Assembly: GCA_002862205.1 (NCBI GenBank)
Contig: PKCN01000271.1
Span: 54,788 to 118,787, forward strand
DNA: 64,000 bases
Direction: 5' to 3'
Source of the DNA: Planctomycetaceae bacterium
GTDB taxonomy: Bacteria > Planctomycetota > Planctomycetia > Pirellulales > Pirellulaceae
Below, in pieces: positions 54,266 to 63,915 of the stretch. The stretch's first letter is position 1. Every line of letters begins with the position of its first letter. The position numbers were made by a program, and so were the translations under genes. The notes beneath the pieces were generated by a model. It saw only the letters and a program-made list of their open reading frames with translations. It searched no databases and was not told the origin of the DNA.

Positions 54266-55365
54266 CAGAACAAACGCAATGTGACTACAGCCAGCACTGC
54301 AGGCAGAACAAGTAGAGATGACCGCAACAAAGCTCGCGCGGTCGCATCGTCAGGGGAACGTGCAAAACGTGCGGATGCCCGCAGCATCGGCCATGCTGCA
54401 GCAAACACAGCAATTGAACCCACGATCGCGCCAACCAAACCGGCCGGCAACCAACACAGTGTGACTCCCAAACCAATCAAAACGGCAGAGCCGACCATAC
54501 TTTGCCAGCCCGCGCTGCGTCCGGTTGGCTCCTCGGTCGTTGTCATTTTGAATCCTGCTTCCTGATACTGTCGCCGGTACATCCAGGCAATCGACATGAA
54601 ATGCGGATACTGCCAAGCGACCAGAACTCCAACCAACAACCATCCTGTCCCATCAGTCAGGTGACCACCGGTGGCGGTGTAACCAATCAGGACCGGTATG
54701 GCCCCGGCGACGGCACCCACCGTTGTGTTCCAAGCGGTGCGCACTTTCATCGGAGTGTAAACGAGTACGTACAAAAGCCATGTCGCTACACCGACTGCTG
54801 CTGGCGCTGTCCCGAACTTTGTGGCGAGGATCGCGGTACCAAGACCGGCCAAAGTAGCAGCAAAGATGACCGCTGGCATGGGAGACATTCGACCCGACGA
54901 AATCGGCCGATTTGCAGTTCTGGTCATTCGCGAGTCAATCACTCGTTCCCAGATCTGATTACCTGCACCTGCGCTGCCAGCGATCGCTGCGGTGCCCAGG
55001 AGCAACCAGAACAAGCTGCCTGCAGCAACGAACCCGGCAGCGCCGATCATTGCTGTGGCGCACGTCGTCACAAGAATCATGACGACAATACGAGGCTTCG
55101 TGAGCTGAAGATAATCGGACAGCAAAACCGAGAACGCAGATCGCCCTTGAACAGAAACGATTGTCTCAGCGCTGGAAGCAGAACCGCCCTGCCCTTGCCC
55201 GTGGTTTGAACCGGCCTCAGTTTTGGTCACGGCCTCGGTTTTGGTCACGGCCTCGGTCGGCGAAATATCAACCGACACTCCACTTTTTTGCGATAGGGAC
55301 CCTGCGGGTCGCGCTACAGGGCGCACCGTTGTCGCTGTCTCGGCTGAAAGTAGGTCCGTTGCCAT
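54262..55365 (-). CDS. ctaB: Protoheme IX farnesyltransferase (heme O synthase)
   Basis: Attaches a farnesyl group to heme b for cytochrome oxidase. 367 residues with about nine membrane segments; the first ~90 residues are polar and longer than usual, containing EAVTKT repeats. LTKPRIVVMILVTTCA, then NQIWERVIDSRMTRTANRPIS with the allylic diphosphate-binding acids (Glu in place of the first Asp), and WQYPHFMSIAWMYRRQYQEAGFKM are the family motifs. It lies 17 bp after ctaA and overlaps the ABC ATPase. Confidence 0.94.
   Translation of the reverse strand: MATDLLSAETATTVRPVARPAGSLSQKSGVSVDISPTEAVTKTEAVTKTEAGSNHGQGQGGSASSAETIVSVQGRSAFSVLLSDYLQLTKPRIVVMILVTTCATAMIGAAGFVAAGSLFWLLLGTAAIAGSAGAGNQIWERVIDSRMTRTANRPISSGRMSPMPAVIFAATLAGLGTAILATKFGTAPAAVGVATWLLYVLVYTPMKVRTAWNTTVGAVAGAIPVLIGYTATGGHLTDGTGWLLVGVLVAWQYPHFMSIAWMYRRQYQEAGFKMTTTEEPTGRSAGWQSMVGSAVLIGLGVTLCWLPAGLVGAIVGSIAVFAAAWPMLRASARFARSPDDATARALLRSSLLVLPAVLAVVTLRLFW
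55212..55256. repeat. 18-bp in-frame tandem repeat (2.5 copies)
   Basis: Unit CGGCCTCGGTTTTGGTCA at 55212 and 55230 with a partial third. It encodes TEAVTK hexapeptides on the minus strand in the extended cytoplasmic N-terminus of heme O synthase. Confidence 0.88.
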
Positions 55366-55382
55366 GTTTTTCTAAATACCAC

Positions 55383-56447
55383 TCAGGCAGTGACTGGTTC
55401 AAGTAATGCTTCTTTCGAATTGTCTACGTGCTTCTGACGCTGCTGATGAACTGTCTGTTTGATCGGGTTGTTAAGGCAATGCCGCACCCTCAGTAAACGA
55501 ACCAGTAGCATCACTGAAACGGCCAGGATCAAAGATCCGGTCGCCACGTGAGATGTCACAATGATCGAGTCTAAAAACCCTTTGGCACGGACAAGAAATC
55601 CAGTCGAGCCAGGAACCCAAGCCAAAATAGACGGCCACCCGTAGTTCACAACCCATGTTCCCACGCCCAATGCGATCTGAACAGCCACCAATCCTATCAA
55701 CAATCCTGCTGGCCGCGAAAGCGTCAAATCGCCGCAGCGACGGATCTTGAGCCATGCTGCCAAGGTGAAAAACCATAGGACAAAGGCAACAATCACGTGA
55801 GTCGCCACAATCATCGCAAAAACCCCAGGTGCGGCATTTGGCTGCACGTGCCGGAGCTGTGCACCCAAAACCAATTGTGCGTAGCTCATCGCTGGAATGG
55901 TCGCAAACAAAGCCACCAGCCCGGAACTGACGCGAACGACACCATCCCGCGGCAAAGACTCTTTCCAACGTCGGCTAGTGGTCACCGCTGTCGCGGCACA
56001 AAGGGCAAAAAAAGCTGGCCCAAAGCAGCCGTGGATCATCGCCAATGTGCGGTCACCCAGAACAACCCGCATCCCGCCTAACAGACCTTGGGTAATGACA
56101 GCAATCAATAGACCGATCGTCAGAACCAATACCCAGCGTCGTGACTCTTTGAAATACGCCGAGATGACGATGGAAATGGCAACCAACCCGACAATCGCAC
56201 CGAGCAGACGATGACCATGTTCGATGAACAGATCAAATGGACCCAACAACCACGTGTTATATGGGTAGAGAAAGAGGTTGTAGCCGTACGTCCCCGGCCA
56301 GTCGGGAACAGCCATCCCAGCATCATAGGTCGTGACCAAACCACCAACCCAAATGAGTGGCCAGACAAGACAGACCAGCAAAACGCTCAGACGATGAACG
56401 AGTTGACCTGGATACCGCCGATCAGCAAGGGTGGATTCAGATGCCAT
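55383..56447 (-). CDS. ctaA: Heme A synthase (COX15/CtaA family)
   Basis: Oxidises the heme O methyl group to give heme A. 354 residues from ATG 56447 (a GTG at 56516 would overlap the small membrane-protein gene). Eight hydrophobic segments; paired His in IEHGHRLLG, MIHGCFGPAF, QLVLGAQLRHVQPNA and TSHVATGSL are the heme ligands. Directly followed by ctaB, so both heme-A steps are together. Confidence 0.94.
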   Translation of the reverse strand: MASESTLADRRYPGQLVHRLSVLLVCLVWPLIWVGGLVTTYDAGMAVPDWPGTYGYNLFLYPYNTWLLGPFDLFIEHGHRLLGAIVGLVAISIVISAYFKESRRWVLVLTIGLLIAVITQGLLGGMRVVLGDRTLAMIHGCFGPAFFALCAATAVTTSRRWKESLPRDGVVRVSSGLVALFATIPAMSYAQLVLGAQLRHVQPNAAPGVFAMIVATHVIVAFVLWFFTLAAWLKIRRCGDLTLSRPAGLLIGLVAVQIALGVGTWVVNYGWPSILAWVPGSTGFLVRAKGFLDSIIVTSHVATGSLILAVSVMLLVRLLRVRHCLNNPIKQTVHQQRQKHVDNSKEALLEPVTA

Positions 56448-56454
56448 ATTTCGC

Positions 56455-56655
56455 TCAACGACCTTGGTTGTTGTTCCAACGAAATAATCGCTCAGCGGCC
56501 ATCCCACCCAGCACACAACCTATCCCCCAGAATACAGCGGATGCCACCATCCCTGTAAAACCAGTCAGCAGCATGACGCCATAACCCAACACCAACCCAA
56601 GGATTGCACCACTGGATCGATAGAACTGCTTCGTTCGTTGTGTTTGATCTGTCAT
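56455..56655 (-). CDS. Small membrane protein in the oxidase-maturation operon, function unknown
   Basis: 66 residues with two hydrophobic segments (GAILGLVLGYGVMLLTGF and VASAVFWGIGCVLGGMAAERLF). Start ATG 56655 (TTG one codon before). It ends 7 bp before the ctaA start and begins 45 bp after the cytochrome c gene. Size and place suggest a minor oxidase or assembly subunit; not recognised. Confidence 0.65.
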   Translation of the reverse strand: MTDQTQRTKQFYRSSGAILGLVLGYGVMLLTGFTGMVASAVFWGIGCVLGGMAAERLFRWNNNQGR

Positions 56656-56700
56656 CAAAATTCCGTAATCGCCGCCAACGGGGTCCCGTCTGTTATTACT

Positions 56701-57870
56701 TTACTGTGTCGTCGAGAGTTGCCGTACATATCTCACGAGATCCCAAATCTGCTCAACAGTCAATCCTTTTCCGTTAGGTTCGCTGACGACTTCGACGGCC
56801 GGCATTGGCGTCCCAGCGATCCCCTGCGTGATGCGTCGGTACAAAGAGTTTGGATCACCTCCCCCGTGAAACACCCCGTTTCGGAGTGTTCGTGGCGCAA
56901 TCACTCGTGGTCGTAATGCCCCTGCATCCCGAAATGGCTTCATCGCTTCTCGATCATCCGGAGTCAAACCGATTCGCGTTGTGTAGTCTTTCGTCCAGTC
57001 ATCGTAATCGAGCGTGGGAAGGCTGCCGTCGCCTGCAGGGCCATGACAACCCGCACAGTTCGCCACCTTGCCATGAAAAAAACCCTTCCCCCTTGCAATG
57101 GAATCCGTCAGTTTTTTGCCTGACAAGTCTGCAAAAGGTGGCACAAACACTTCCCGATCTGCAGCCTCCGCCCAATCTGAATGAACGCGTTCGAGCACCT
57201 GCTGCACTACCTCGCCGCCTTCGGTTTCATTACTGCTATTGAGTTCCAACTCGGTACCCGGCGAGCTGACGCCATAATCCAATTCGTCGATGGCTGCAGC
57301 GGTTACCCTGCGCTCAACTTCACCCCGCGTCGACAGGAAAACAACGTAATCAACCAAGGCATCAAGATCCTCAGGATTCAACAATGCAAACGATGGCATC
57401 GCAGTTCCTGGGATGCCTTTGACAAGCAGTTCTCGTATGTCCTGACGCGTCGGCTTTTGCCCACGTTCTGTCGACTTCCACTTAAATACGCCGTGTCGGA
57501 AATCGCGGGGGTACGGATTTTGGAAAACACTTGCAGGGCCTGCTCCGCTGCCCTCCAAGGCATGACAAACAACACAATGCTCCCGGAATAAACCCCGATG
57601 CGTGCCGTCTTTCTCACTACTGACCGGCCCACTTGAGCGGGACAAATTCTGCAAGTCAGCGAGGTTGTTGTCCGCCACCGGCCAAAGAGGTTCGTCAGGG
57701 GTTCCATAAAGCTCCTGAACTACCCGGCTTGCGTCTTGACTGGCAAGCTCGGTTGACGTCGATCGAGACTTGGCCAACGACAATGAAAACACCTCATTCG
57801 GCCTGAACGTTTCAATTCGGGCATCGCACCCGACCAGAAAGCAAACGACGAACAAGACTGCATTACGCAC
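56701..57870 (-). CDS. Di-heme cytochrome c lipoprotein
   Basis: Two heme c sites, CVVCH and CAGCH, each followed at distance by a candidate Met ligand (GTAMPSFALLN and GTPMPAVEVV). I start at GTG 57870 because the peptide then opens with a short lipoprotein signal, VRNAVLFVVCFLVGC, whose Cys would be lipidated; a GTG at 57975 is the longest start and hides that signal. 389 residues. First gene of the maturation operon; likely an electron donor to the oxidase or quinol chain. Confidence 0.9.
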   Translation of the reverse strand: MRNAVLFVVCFLVGCDARIETFRPNEVFSLSLAKSRSTSTELASQDASRVVQELYGTPDEPLWPVADNNLADLQNLSRSSGPVSSEKDGTHRGLFREHCVVCHALEGSGAGPASVFQNPYPRDFRHGVFKWKSTERGQKPTRQDIRELLVKGIPGTAMPSFALLNPEDLDALVDYVVFLSTRGEVERRVTAAAIDELDYGVSSPGTELELNSSNETEGGEVVQQVLERVHSDWAEAADREVFVPPFADLSGKKLTDSIARGKGFFHGKVANCAGCHGPAGDGSLPTLDYDDWTKDYTTRIGLTPDDREAMKPFRDAGALRPRVIAPRTLRNGVFHGGGDPNSLYRRITQGIAGTPMPAVEVVSEPNGKGLTVEQIWDLVRYVRQLSTTQ

Positions 57871-58412
57871 GAGACTGCCCAAGGAAAGACTGCCAAAGAA
57901 ATCGGAGAAACCACACCCCGGATAGAGACTGAACCGTGAACTCCTGTGTACCGCAAACGCTACCCATTGTCGCACCCTTACCGGAAAACATCTGGCCAGC
58001 AGCGTTCCAAGCTCGAGAAAATCGCGTCATTTACAATTTTTTGCTGCTGATTTCACAAAAAACGCTATCTGCGAGCAACTGCTATACGCCACCGCAGAAA
58101 AATCGCTTGCTTAGCAAGATCAATTACGGGCAAGAGAAAAGTGAGCGAGCGTTCCCTTTGTACCGATTTAGCAGCCTGCATGGCGAAAACGGAATCGAAG
58201 ATGGGTAAAAGGAGCATACCCTCGCTCGCTGCCACTGAAGCTCTGGCGGAAAATTCACCGCCAGAACCTGAACATGTTACCCGCGAGCCACGCCAAGGTT
58301 TTGAACCTTGATGTGTGGGCGACCAGCCTACTCAAGGACCGAGTTTGCTTTCACGGGTAGGCAAGCGTGATCAAGCCAACCTGTCAAAGCAGCAGCTTCC
58401 GCAACTGCAAAA
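57871..58412. other. Intergenic region with an 8-bp hairpin
   Basis: About 540 bp between the cytochrome c gene and the end of the cupredoxin gene; the operon promoter should lie near 57900-58000. An inverted repeat TCTGGCGG-(N8)-CCGCCAGA lies at 58242-58265 without a U-run on either strand, so terminator function is doubtful. No gene is recognised. Confidence 0.45.
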
Positions 58413-59183
58413 TCAATCAGCGCTCAGCGCGTCTTCAGGAATGACCACAGTACCCAAATCATTCACGCCAGGCTTGACGTCTACTTCGAATCGACTGCGG
58501 CTCCACTCTTCTGCCTTGCCGTTGATCTCAACTTCCTTGATACCACCAGCCTCGTGATACACACGGAAAACCAATTCCTCACCTGCTGGCAAACCCTTGA
58601 TGGTCAAATCACCGTTTTCGTCACTCACGGCAGCGAAAGGATGGTCCAACACCACCACATAAGATTTCATCCATGGATGAATATTGCAGTCCACTGGAAT
58701 GGGAGCAGGCTCATTTTCCTCGAGTGCTACCGTTTTCTCCTGCCCTGCTGGAATCGTGAAGTTCTGCTGTTTATTGTTGAAGAACCCAAGGTTTGCGTTG
58801 TGACCAACCGAATCCGGGTTTGTGACTTTCAGGGTATCGCCTGTCTGTGCAATGACGATGTGCGGCTCAAAGCGACACTGGTTATTTGCCAACGTTAGCG
58901 TTTTATTGGCAGCGGGGACGGCATCCAACTTGGAACCGCCACGACCGGTATACACATAGACAACAACATTCTTCACACCTTTATTCTTTGGATTCACCAA
59001 TAAACGCTCATTCATGAGCTTGGTCTTACCACAGAACTGGACGTCTTTGTTGACGTCAATGGCAGACGGGTCCGGCGCATCGCCAGCGTATTCGAAATGA
59101 ATCTTAAGATCACCTGTTTCTGCGATTGCTGGCACAGCAGGAATCAGCAACAAGACGACAGCGGGTAACATCAATATCTTCAA
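58413..59183 (-). CDS. Secreted cupredoxin-like (plastocyanin-fold) protein
   Basis: 256 residues from TTG 59183, chosen because GGAG lies just upstream and a signal peptide starts there (LKILMLPAVVLLLIPAVPAIAE). An upstream ATG at 59282 adds 33 residues that do not look secreted. Type-1 copper ligands are visible: His in SVGHNANLG, and Cys, His and Met in VDCNIHPWMKSYVV. The segment FCGKTKLMNERLLVNPKN is common in planctomycete relatives. The C-terminal ~70 residues form a separate beta-rich part (GDLTIKGLPAGEELVFRVYH). Probably a periplasmic electron carrier or copper protein. Confidence 0.82.
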   Translation of the reverse strand: MKILMLPAVVLLLIPAVPAIAETGDLKIHFEYAGDAPDPSAIDVNKDVQFCGKTKLMNERLLVNPKNKGVKNVVVYVYTGRGGSKLDAVPAANKTLTLANNQCRFEPHIVIAQTGDTLKVTNPDSVGHNANLGFFNNKQQNFTIPAGQEKTVALEENEPAPIPVDCNIHPWMKSYVVVLDHPFAAVSDENGDLTIKGLPAGEELVFRVYHEAGGIKEVEINGKAEEWSRSRFEVDVKPGVNDLGTVVIPEDALSAD

Positions 59184-59644
59184 CGGTGTCTCTCCTCTGG
59201 AGGGATCAAATGGGCGTAAGTTTTGGCTTGGTTGGATACAACCACTCGCTCCCCAGTGTAACCGACGAAATCGGTAGCGCACTCAACAAATCACGAGTGA
59301 TGGGAATGAGCATGGCAGCTTCTGGAGATGCCAAAGAGGAAGAGTGGCGACCGAAAAGGCATCGAAAACCCTCGATCGCCACCCATTCAATAAGTCTTTC
59401 GCGAAGAAAGCGCTGCCCATTTGGTGGGGTGTTGGGTTGGACAGCAGAACTACATTCCTCGGCAGGACCGCAGAATTATATTAACTAGCGGAAGATTGTC
59501 TACCGCTATCATCGCTTAACAGAAACTTTAAAACCGCTCCCTCTGATGGATGGGTGTCGGCTGTCGAAGCATCGCGTCAGGCTTTAAATTGCAGCAAGTA
59601 TTCGATTTGCATGCAAATTTGCCCGCTAGCTTTAGGTAGTCGTG
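59184..59644. other. Intergenic region between the cupredoxin gene and purD
   Basis: About 460 bp holding both divergent promoters. A long-loop inverted repeat GTGGCGA ... TCGCCAC spans about 59343-59381. No gene is recognised. Confidence 0.4.
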
Positions 59645-60940
59645 ATGAAGGTTTTGGTGGTTGGAAACGGTGGACGTGAGCATGCCTTGGCTTGGAAACT
59701 CGGGCAAAGCCCAAAAGTTGACAAGGTTTTTGTGGCACCCGGCAATGCCGGGACGGCCAGAGATGCTGAAAACGTCGACTTGGCCGCAACAGATATCCCG
59801 GGTCTCATTCAATTCGCCAAGGATCAGTCAATCGATCTGACTGTGATTGGACCGGAAGCTCCTCTTGTCGCTGGGCTTGCGGACGCAATGAATGCTGAAG
59901 GCCTGAAGGTGTTTGGCCCCTCGCAAGCGGCGGCAGAACTCGAGGGAAGCAAGGTCTTCTGCAAGAACTTGCTGCACACCGCCAATATCCCCACAGCAAA
60001 CTATCAGACATTCAGAACGGGCGAAGATGCGGAGAGGTATATCAAAGATCGCTATACCGAACCGAACGAACCGGTTCACGTTGTGGTCAAAGCCGATGGT
60101 TTGGCCGCTGGGAAAGGAGTGATCGTTTGTGACACACGCCATGAAGCTCTGGAAGCGATCGACCGCATTGCGTCACGACGTGAATTCGGAGCAGCAGGCA
60201 ACGAACTAATCATTGAGGAAAAACTTGTCGGTCCCGAAGCCAGCGTTCTGGCCATCACCGATGGTGAAACCATTGTGACGCTGCCGGCAGCCCAAGACCA
60301 CAAGCCAGCCCACGACGGCGACACTGGCCCCAACACCGGTGGCATGGGAGCTTATTGCCCAACGCCCGTCGTGGACGAGGACTTGATGACCAAGATTCAA
60401 GCCGATGTGCTTGTTCCCGTCGTTCATGCAATGAAACGTGCCCGCCGACCATTCAAGGGGATCCTTTACGCGGGATTGATGCTCACCCCCGCCGGCCCCA
60501 AGGTGCTTGAATTCAACGTCCGCTTCGGTGACCCAGAATGTCAGCCTCTGTTGATGAGACTCAAATCAGATCTATTTGATGTCCTCGAAGCTGCTGCTGA
60601 TGGTCGATTGGGAGAACTGGGCCCACTCGAATGGGACGATCGTCCCAGCACTTGCGTGGTGATGGCAAGTCAGGGCTACCCCGGCAGCTACGAAAAGGGT
60701 TATGAGATCAGCGGGCTTGAAAACGCCGATGCCCTGGATGATGTGAAAGTATTTCATGCTGGAACTGAAATTTCGGATGGCCAAGTCGTGACCAACGGTG
60801 GTCGGGTGCTCGGAGTAACGGCTTTGGGAAGTACCATCAGCCAGGCAAAGCTCAAAGCCTATTCCGGCGTCAAGGAAATTCGTTGGCGCGGAGCATGGTG
60901 CCGAAAAGACATCAGTGACAAAGCACTTCCCACGGACTAG
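59645..60940 (+). CDS. purD: Phosphoribosylamine-glycine ligase
   Basis: Second step of purine synthesis: joins phosphoribosylamine and glycine using ATP. 431 residues. N-terminal VLVVGNGGREHALAWKLG, ATP-grasp segments VVKADGLAAGKGVIVCD and LIIEEKLVGPEASVLAI, DHKPAHDGDTGPNTGGMGAY and FNVRFGDPECQPLL are all typical. ATG at 59645; a GTG directly before it is the alternative. Convergent with prmC. Confidence 0.96.
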   Translation: MKVLVVGNGGREHALAWKLGQSPKVDKVFVAPGNAGTARDAENVDLAATDIPGLIQFAKDQSIDLTVIGPEAPLVAGLADAMNAEGLKVFGPSQAAAELEGSKVFCKNLLHTANIPTANYQTFRTGEDAERYIKDRYTEPNEPVHVVVKADGLAAGKGVIVCDTRHEALEAIDRIASRREFGAAGNELIIEEKLVGPEASVLAITDGETIVTLPAAQDHKPAHDGDTGPNTGGMGAYCPTPVVDEDLMTKIQADVLVPVVHAMKRARRPFKGILYAGLMLTPAGPKVLEFNVRFGDPECQPLLMRLKSDLFDVLEAAADGRLGELGPLEWDDRPSTCVVMASQGYPGSYEKGYEISGLENADALDDVKVFHAGTEISDGQVVTNGGRVLGVTALGSTISQAKLKAYSGVKEIRWRGAWCRKDISDKALPTD

Positions 60941-61047
60941 TTCGTGCGACCTACGACTCAAGATGCACCAAGAGCCGGTTTGGATTTTCGTTTACGCATG
61001 AGACCAAAATCTGATACTGCTCACTGGCGTGGGGTGATCCGTATATC

Positions 61048-61989
61048 TCAGCGTGAATGATCAGTACGTTGGAGAGAAAGAATCCGACGGTGGCCATCCA
61101 AATCCTTGATAAAACGCAAATCACCGAATGCAGGATCGGCAAGGGCCATTGCCTGGCAGGCATCAGCAATCATTGGACTGAGTTCGATGATCAAACGCCC
61201 ACCGGCGTGAAGCCGATCTGGAGCTTGCTCGAGCAAGCGAGCAATCACCTCGGTTCCTTCGGGCCCGGAAACCAATGCTCCGCGGGGCTCAAAGTCTCTC
61301 ACCGTGGGAGACAATTCTCTGTATTCGGCCTCACTGACATAGGGAGGATTACTGCAGATTATGTCAAAACGTTCCGGTTTCTCAACTTCCGACAACAGAT
61401 CGCTCTGCACGAATTGAATTCGATCGGCGACCTCGTGCTTCTGTGCGTTCCACTCCGCGATTTTCAACGCGGCCTCGCTCACATCGACAGCTGTCATTTC
61501 GACAGAGTCAAAGTTCTGAACAACGCTGATCGCGATTGCCCCAGACCCGGTTCCCACGTCAATCACTTGCAATGGTCGATCCACTGAAAACTGCTTGGCA
61601 CAGTCGAGTGCTTCCACTACAAGATGTTCTGTTTCGGGTCGTGGAATCAGTGTCGCCTCATTGACTCGAAAACGGGACGAATAGAATTCCCGATAACCCA
61701 CCAGTTGTGCGACTGGCATCCCCTCACCTCTGCGACGTACCATTTCGCGAAAAGCAACACGCTGCTCGCCATCTGGCTCCTCAGCAAAGGCCGTGTAAAG
61801 TTCGATTCTCTCACACTCACGGGCATGCGACAGCAAGACCTCGGCATCGAGACGTGGAGACTCACTTCCCTTGCGCTTAAAAAAGTCGGTTGTCCAGTCC
61901 AGCAAACGCAGCACGGTCCATGGCTCGTCTTGGCTTTCGGACATTTTGTTTCTCTCATTCAAACGTTCAGCGGGGGTCGCTTTTGACAT
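61048..61989 (-). CDS. prmC: Peptide chain release factor N5-glutamine methyltransferase
   Basis: Methylates the Gln of the GGQ motif of release factors. 313 residues: helical N-terminal domain (LLDWTTDFFKRKGSESPRLDAEVLL), then the SAM-binding fold with VIDVGTGSGAIAI and the catalytic IICSNPPYV. ATG 61989 lies 36 bp after prfA, its substrate gene, so both are made together. Confidence 0.95.
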   Translation of the reverse strand: MSKATPAERLNERNKMSESQDEPWTVLRLLDWTTDFFKRKGSESPRLDAEVLLSHARECERIELYTAFAEEPDGEQRVAFREMVRRRGEGMPVAQLVGYREFYSSRFRVNEATLIPRPETEHLVVEALDCAKQFSVDRPLQVIDVGTGSGAIAISVVQNFDSVEMTAVDVSEAALKIAEWNAQKHEVADRIQFVQSDLLSEVEKPERFDIICSNPPYVSEAEYRELSPTVRDFEPRGALVSGPEGTEVIARLLEQAPDRLHAGGRLIIELSPMIADACQAMALADPAFGDLRFIKDLDGHRRILSLQRTDHSR

Positions 61990-62025
61990 TTGAAGAGCAA
62001 CTCCGTTTCCAGGTGGTCTTCATTG

Positions 62026-63108
62026 TCAATCGATCATGTCACCGCGAAGTTGATCGCGGTCATACTCAACCAAAGCATCAGTTACCGGCGTAAGATCGCC
62101 GGCAATCACTTGATCCAATTTGTAGAGAGTGAGATTGATTCTGTGGTCAGTCAACCGGTTCTGAGGAAAATTATAAGTGCGAATTCGCTGACTGCGATCA
62201 CCTGATCCAATCAGTCCTTTGCGTTGCTCAGCCTGCTTGGCAGCCTCTTCTTCGCGTTTCTTTTCATAAATCCGGGCCTTCAGAACGCGTAAGGCTTTGG
62301 CCAGATTCTTGTGCTGGCTTTTCTCATCCTGACACTGAACAACAATCCCGGTTTCATGATGCGTCAAACGGATCGCAGACTCTGTTTTATTGACATGCTG
62401 CCCACCCGGTCCCGATGCTCCGAACTTGTCAACACGGTAGTCGTCGGACTTCAGTTCGACCTCGACATCCTCTGGCTCCGGCATCACTGCAACGGTTGCC
62501 GCTGAAGTATGAACGCGGCCCTGAGTCTCTGTTTCCGGCACACGTTGCACGCGATGCCCGCCCGACTCGTACTGCAAATCGCGATAGACACCCTCTCCTT
62601 CCAGCGTCAGCGTCACCTCCTTGAAGCCGCCCATCTCCGTCGCACTCGCATCCATGACTTCTGTCTTCCAACCTCGATGCTCAGCATAGCGACGATACAT
62701 TTCATACAAATCACGAGCAAACAGTGCCGCTTCATCACCACCAGTTCCCGCCCGAACTTCCATGACACAACGTGTTCGGTGACTGTCATCACCTCCAACA
62801 GTGAGCGATAGTAAATCCTCCCAGATCTCTTCCCGCTGGCCACGCAAGGTTTCTATTTCACCTTCCACCATTTCCCGCTCATCAGCATCCTCAGCCGCTT
62901 CTGCCATCTCTTTGCAGTCGTGAATTTCATCGGTGAGACGCTTGAATTCGCGATACTTGTTGGCAAGCTTGGCCAATCCACCATGTTCACGCGCAGTCGC
63001 ACTCATTCGTGCCCCATTGCCCAGAACCTCCGGATCGGACATATCACGCTCCAACTGCTCAAAGCGAGACAGTTTGTCTTCCAACGTGTCGCGTATTGAT
63101 CCACTCAT
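62026..63108 (-). CDS. prfA: Peptide chain release factor 1
   Basis: Reads UAG/UAA stops and releases the nascent chain. 360 residues with the PxT-type tripeptide region, the [14 protein letters not shown] segment and the peptidyl-hydrolysis motif [20 protein letters not shown] 63108. Followed by prmC; preceded by rpmE, from which it is separated by a terminator, so it must have its own promoter or depend on read-through. Confidence 0.97.
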   Translation of the reverse strand: MSGSIRDTLEDKLSRFEQLERDMSDPEVLGNGARMSATAREHGGLAKLANKYREFKRLTDEIHDCKEMAEAAEDADEREMVEGEIETLRGQREEIWEDLLSLTVGGDDSHRTRCVMEVRAGTGGDEAALFARDLYEMYRRYAEHRGWKTEVMDASATEMGGFKEVTLTLEGEGVYRDLQYESGGHRVQRVPETETQGRVHTSAATVAVMPEPEDVEVELKSDDYRVDKFGASGPGGQHVNKTESAIRLTHHETGIVVQCQDEKSQHKNLAKALRVLKARIYEKKREEEAAKQAEQRKGLIGSGDRSQRIRTYNFPQNRLTDHRINLTLYKLDQVIAGDLTPVTDALVEYDRDQLRGDMID

Positions 63109-63239
63109 GGTGTTCTTTTCGTGCGATAGAGAGTAGTTGTGATCACATCAGCCTTGATTTGCAGGCTCCCTCGGCACCCATTCACCATCCATTTGGCAAA
63201 TCGATTTTGGGAATTGATCACACCGCTTCGAATACTTCT

Positions 63240-63285
63240 AAAAAAACAGCCGCGACGGTCGCTGTTGCGATACCCGCGCGGCTGT
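63240..63285 (-). terminator. Intrinsic terminator of rpmE
   Basis: On the minus-strand transcript ACAGCCGCG (63277-63285) and CGCGGCUGU (63246-63254) form a 9-bp stem with a 22-nt internal region that can fold further, followed by seven U. It lies 28 bp after the rpmE stop. Confidence 0.85.
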
Positions 63286-63313
63286 AATCGTGGTCGATGA
63301 CAAAAGCAGTGAG

Positions 63314-63547
63314 CTACTTCTTACCCTTCGAAGCAAGACTGCCGTAAGTACCTGCAGCAAACTTCTTCTGGAACTTGTCGATACGTCCAGCCGTATCGAC
63401 GTACTTCAGCTTTCCGGTATAGAAGGGGTGACACTCATTACAAATGTCGATCTTCAACTCGGACCGCACACTGCGAGTCTTGAAACTGTGGCCGCAACCA
63501 CAACTAACAGTCGTCTCTTGATAATTCGGGTGAATGCCGTCTTTCAT
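63314..63547 (-). CDS. rpmE: 50S ribosomal protein L31 (zinc form)
   Basis: 77 residues from ATG 63547, which begins MKDGIHPNYQETTVSCGCGH, the usual L31 opening; longer starts upstream are spurious. Zinc-binding Cys in SCGCG and CNECHPFYTGK show the C+ form. The C-terminus is basic and Lys-rich. A terminator separates it from prfA downstream. Confidence 0.96.
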   Translation of the reverse strand: MKDGIHPNYQETTVSCGCGHSFKTRSVRSELKIDICNECHPFYTGKLKYVDTAGRIDKFQKKFAAGTYGSLASKGKK

Positions 63548-63915
63548 GGCGTCTTTCAGATGGTTTGAGTTAGTTGGCACTGGCTTGAGTACAGTGCCAC
63601 TGAGCCCCGCATCGTACGGTAGATACCCTATTTTGTTCAAGGCCTTTGGCAGGGAAAGCTTGATTCAACACCATGATTTACCCCAATAACCCATGACCCG
63701 CCCCACTTTGAGGCTCTGCGATCTGCCCCCATGTCCCCATGACCGACGCTCATCCGAGCCACCAAGGTAAACCAAGCACCTTGAAACGGGTGGCATGCGA
63801 CTGCCACCCTGAAACGATCGAACCGACGGGAAAGGCCTGAAAGCAGAGTGGAAAACGCATGTTTTTCCCAAACAACCTCGCCTTGAACCCTCCCACATAG
63901 CCCGCAAGGCGATTC
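63548..63915. other. Intergenic region upstream of rpmE
   Basis: About 370 bp with the rpmE promoter expected near its left end. A minus-strand open stretch of 80 codons at 63665-63907 has no ribosome site or family and looks like chance. Confidence 0.4.

Noticed and set aside
58242..58265. Hairpin TCTGGCGG-N8-CCGCCAGA as a terminator
   Set aside because: No U-run follows on either strand and it lies more than 140 bp from the nearest gene end; function cannot be supported.
63665..63907. An 80-codon open frame upstream of rpmE
   Set aside because: No ribosome site, no recognisable family, and a composition rich in Arg, Gly and Ser as expected for chance open frames in this sequence.
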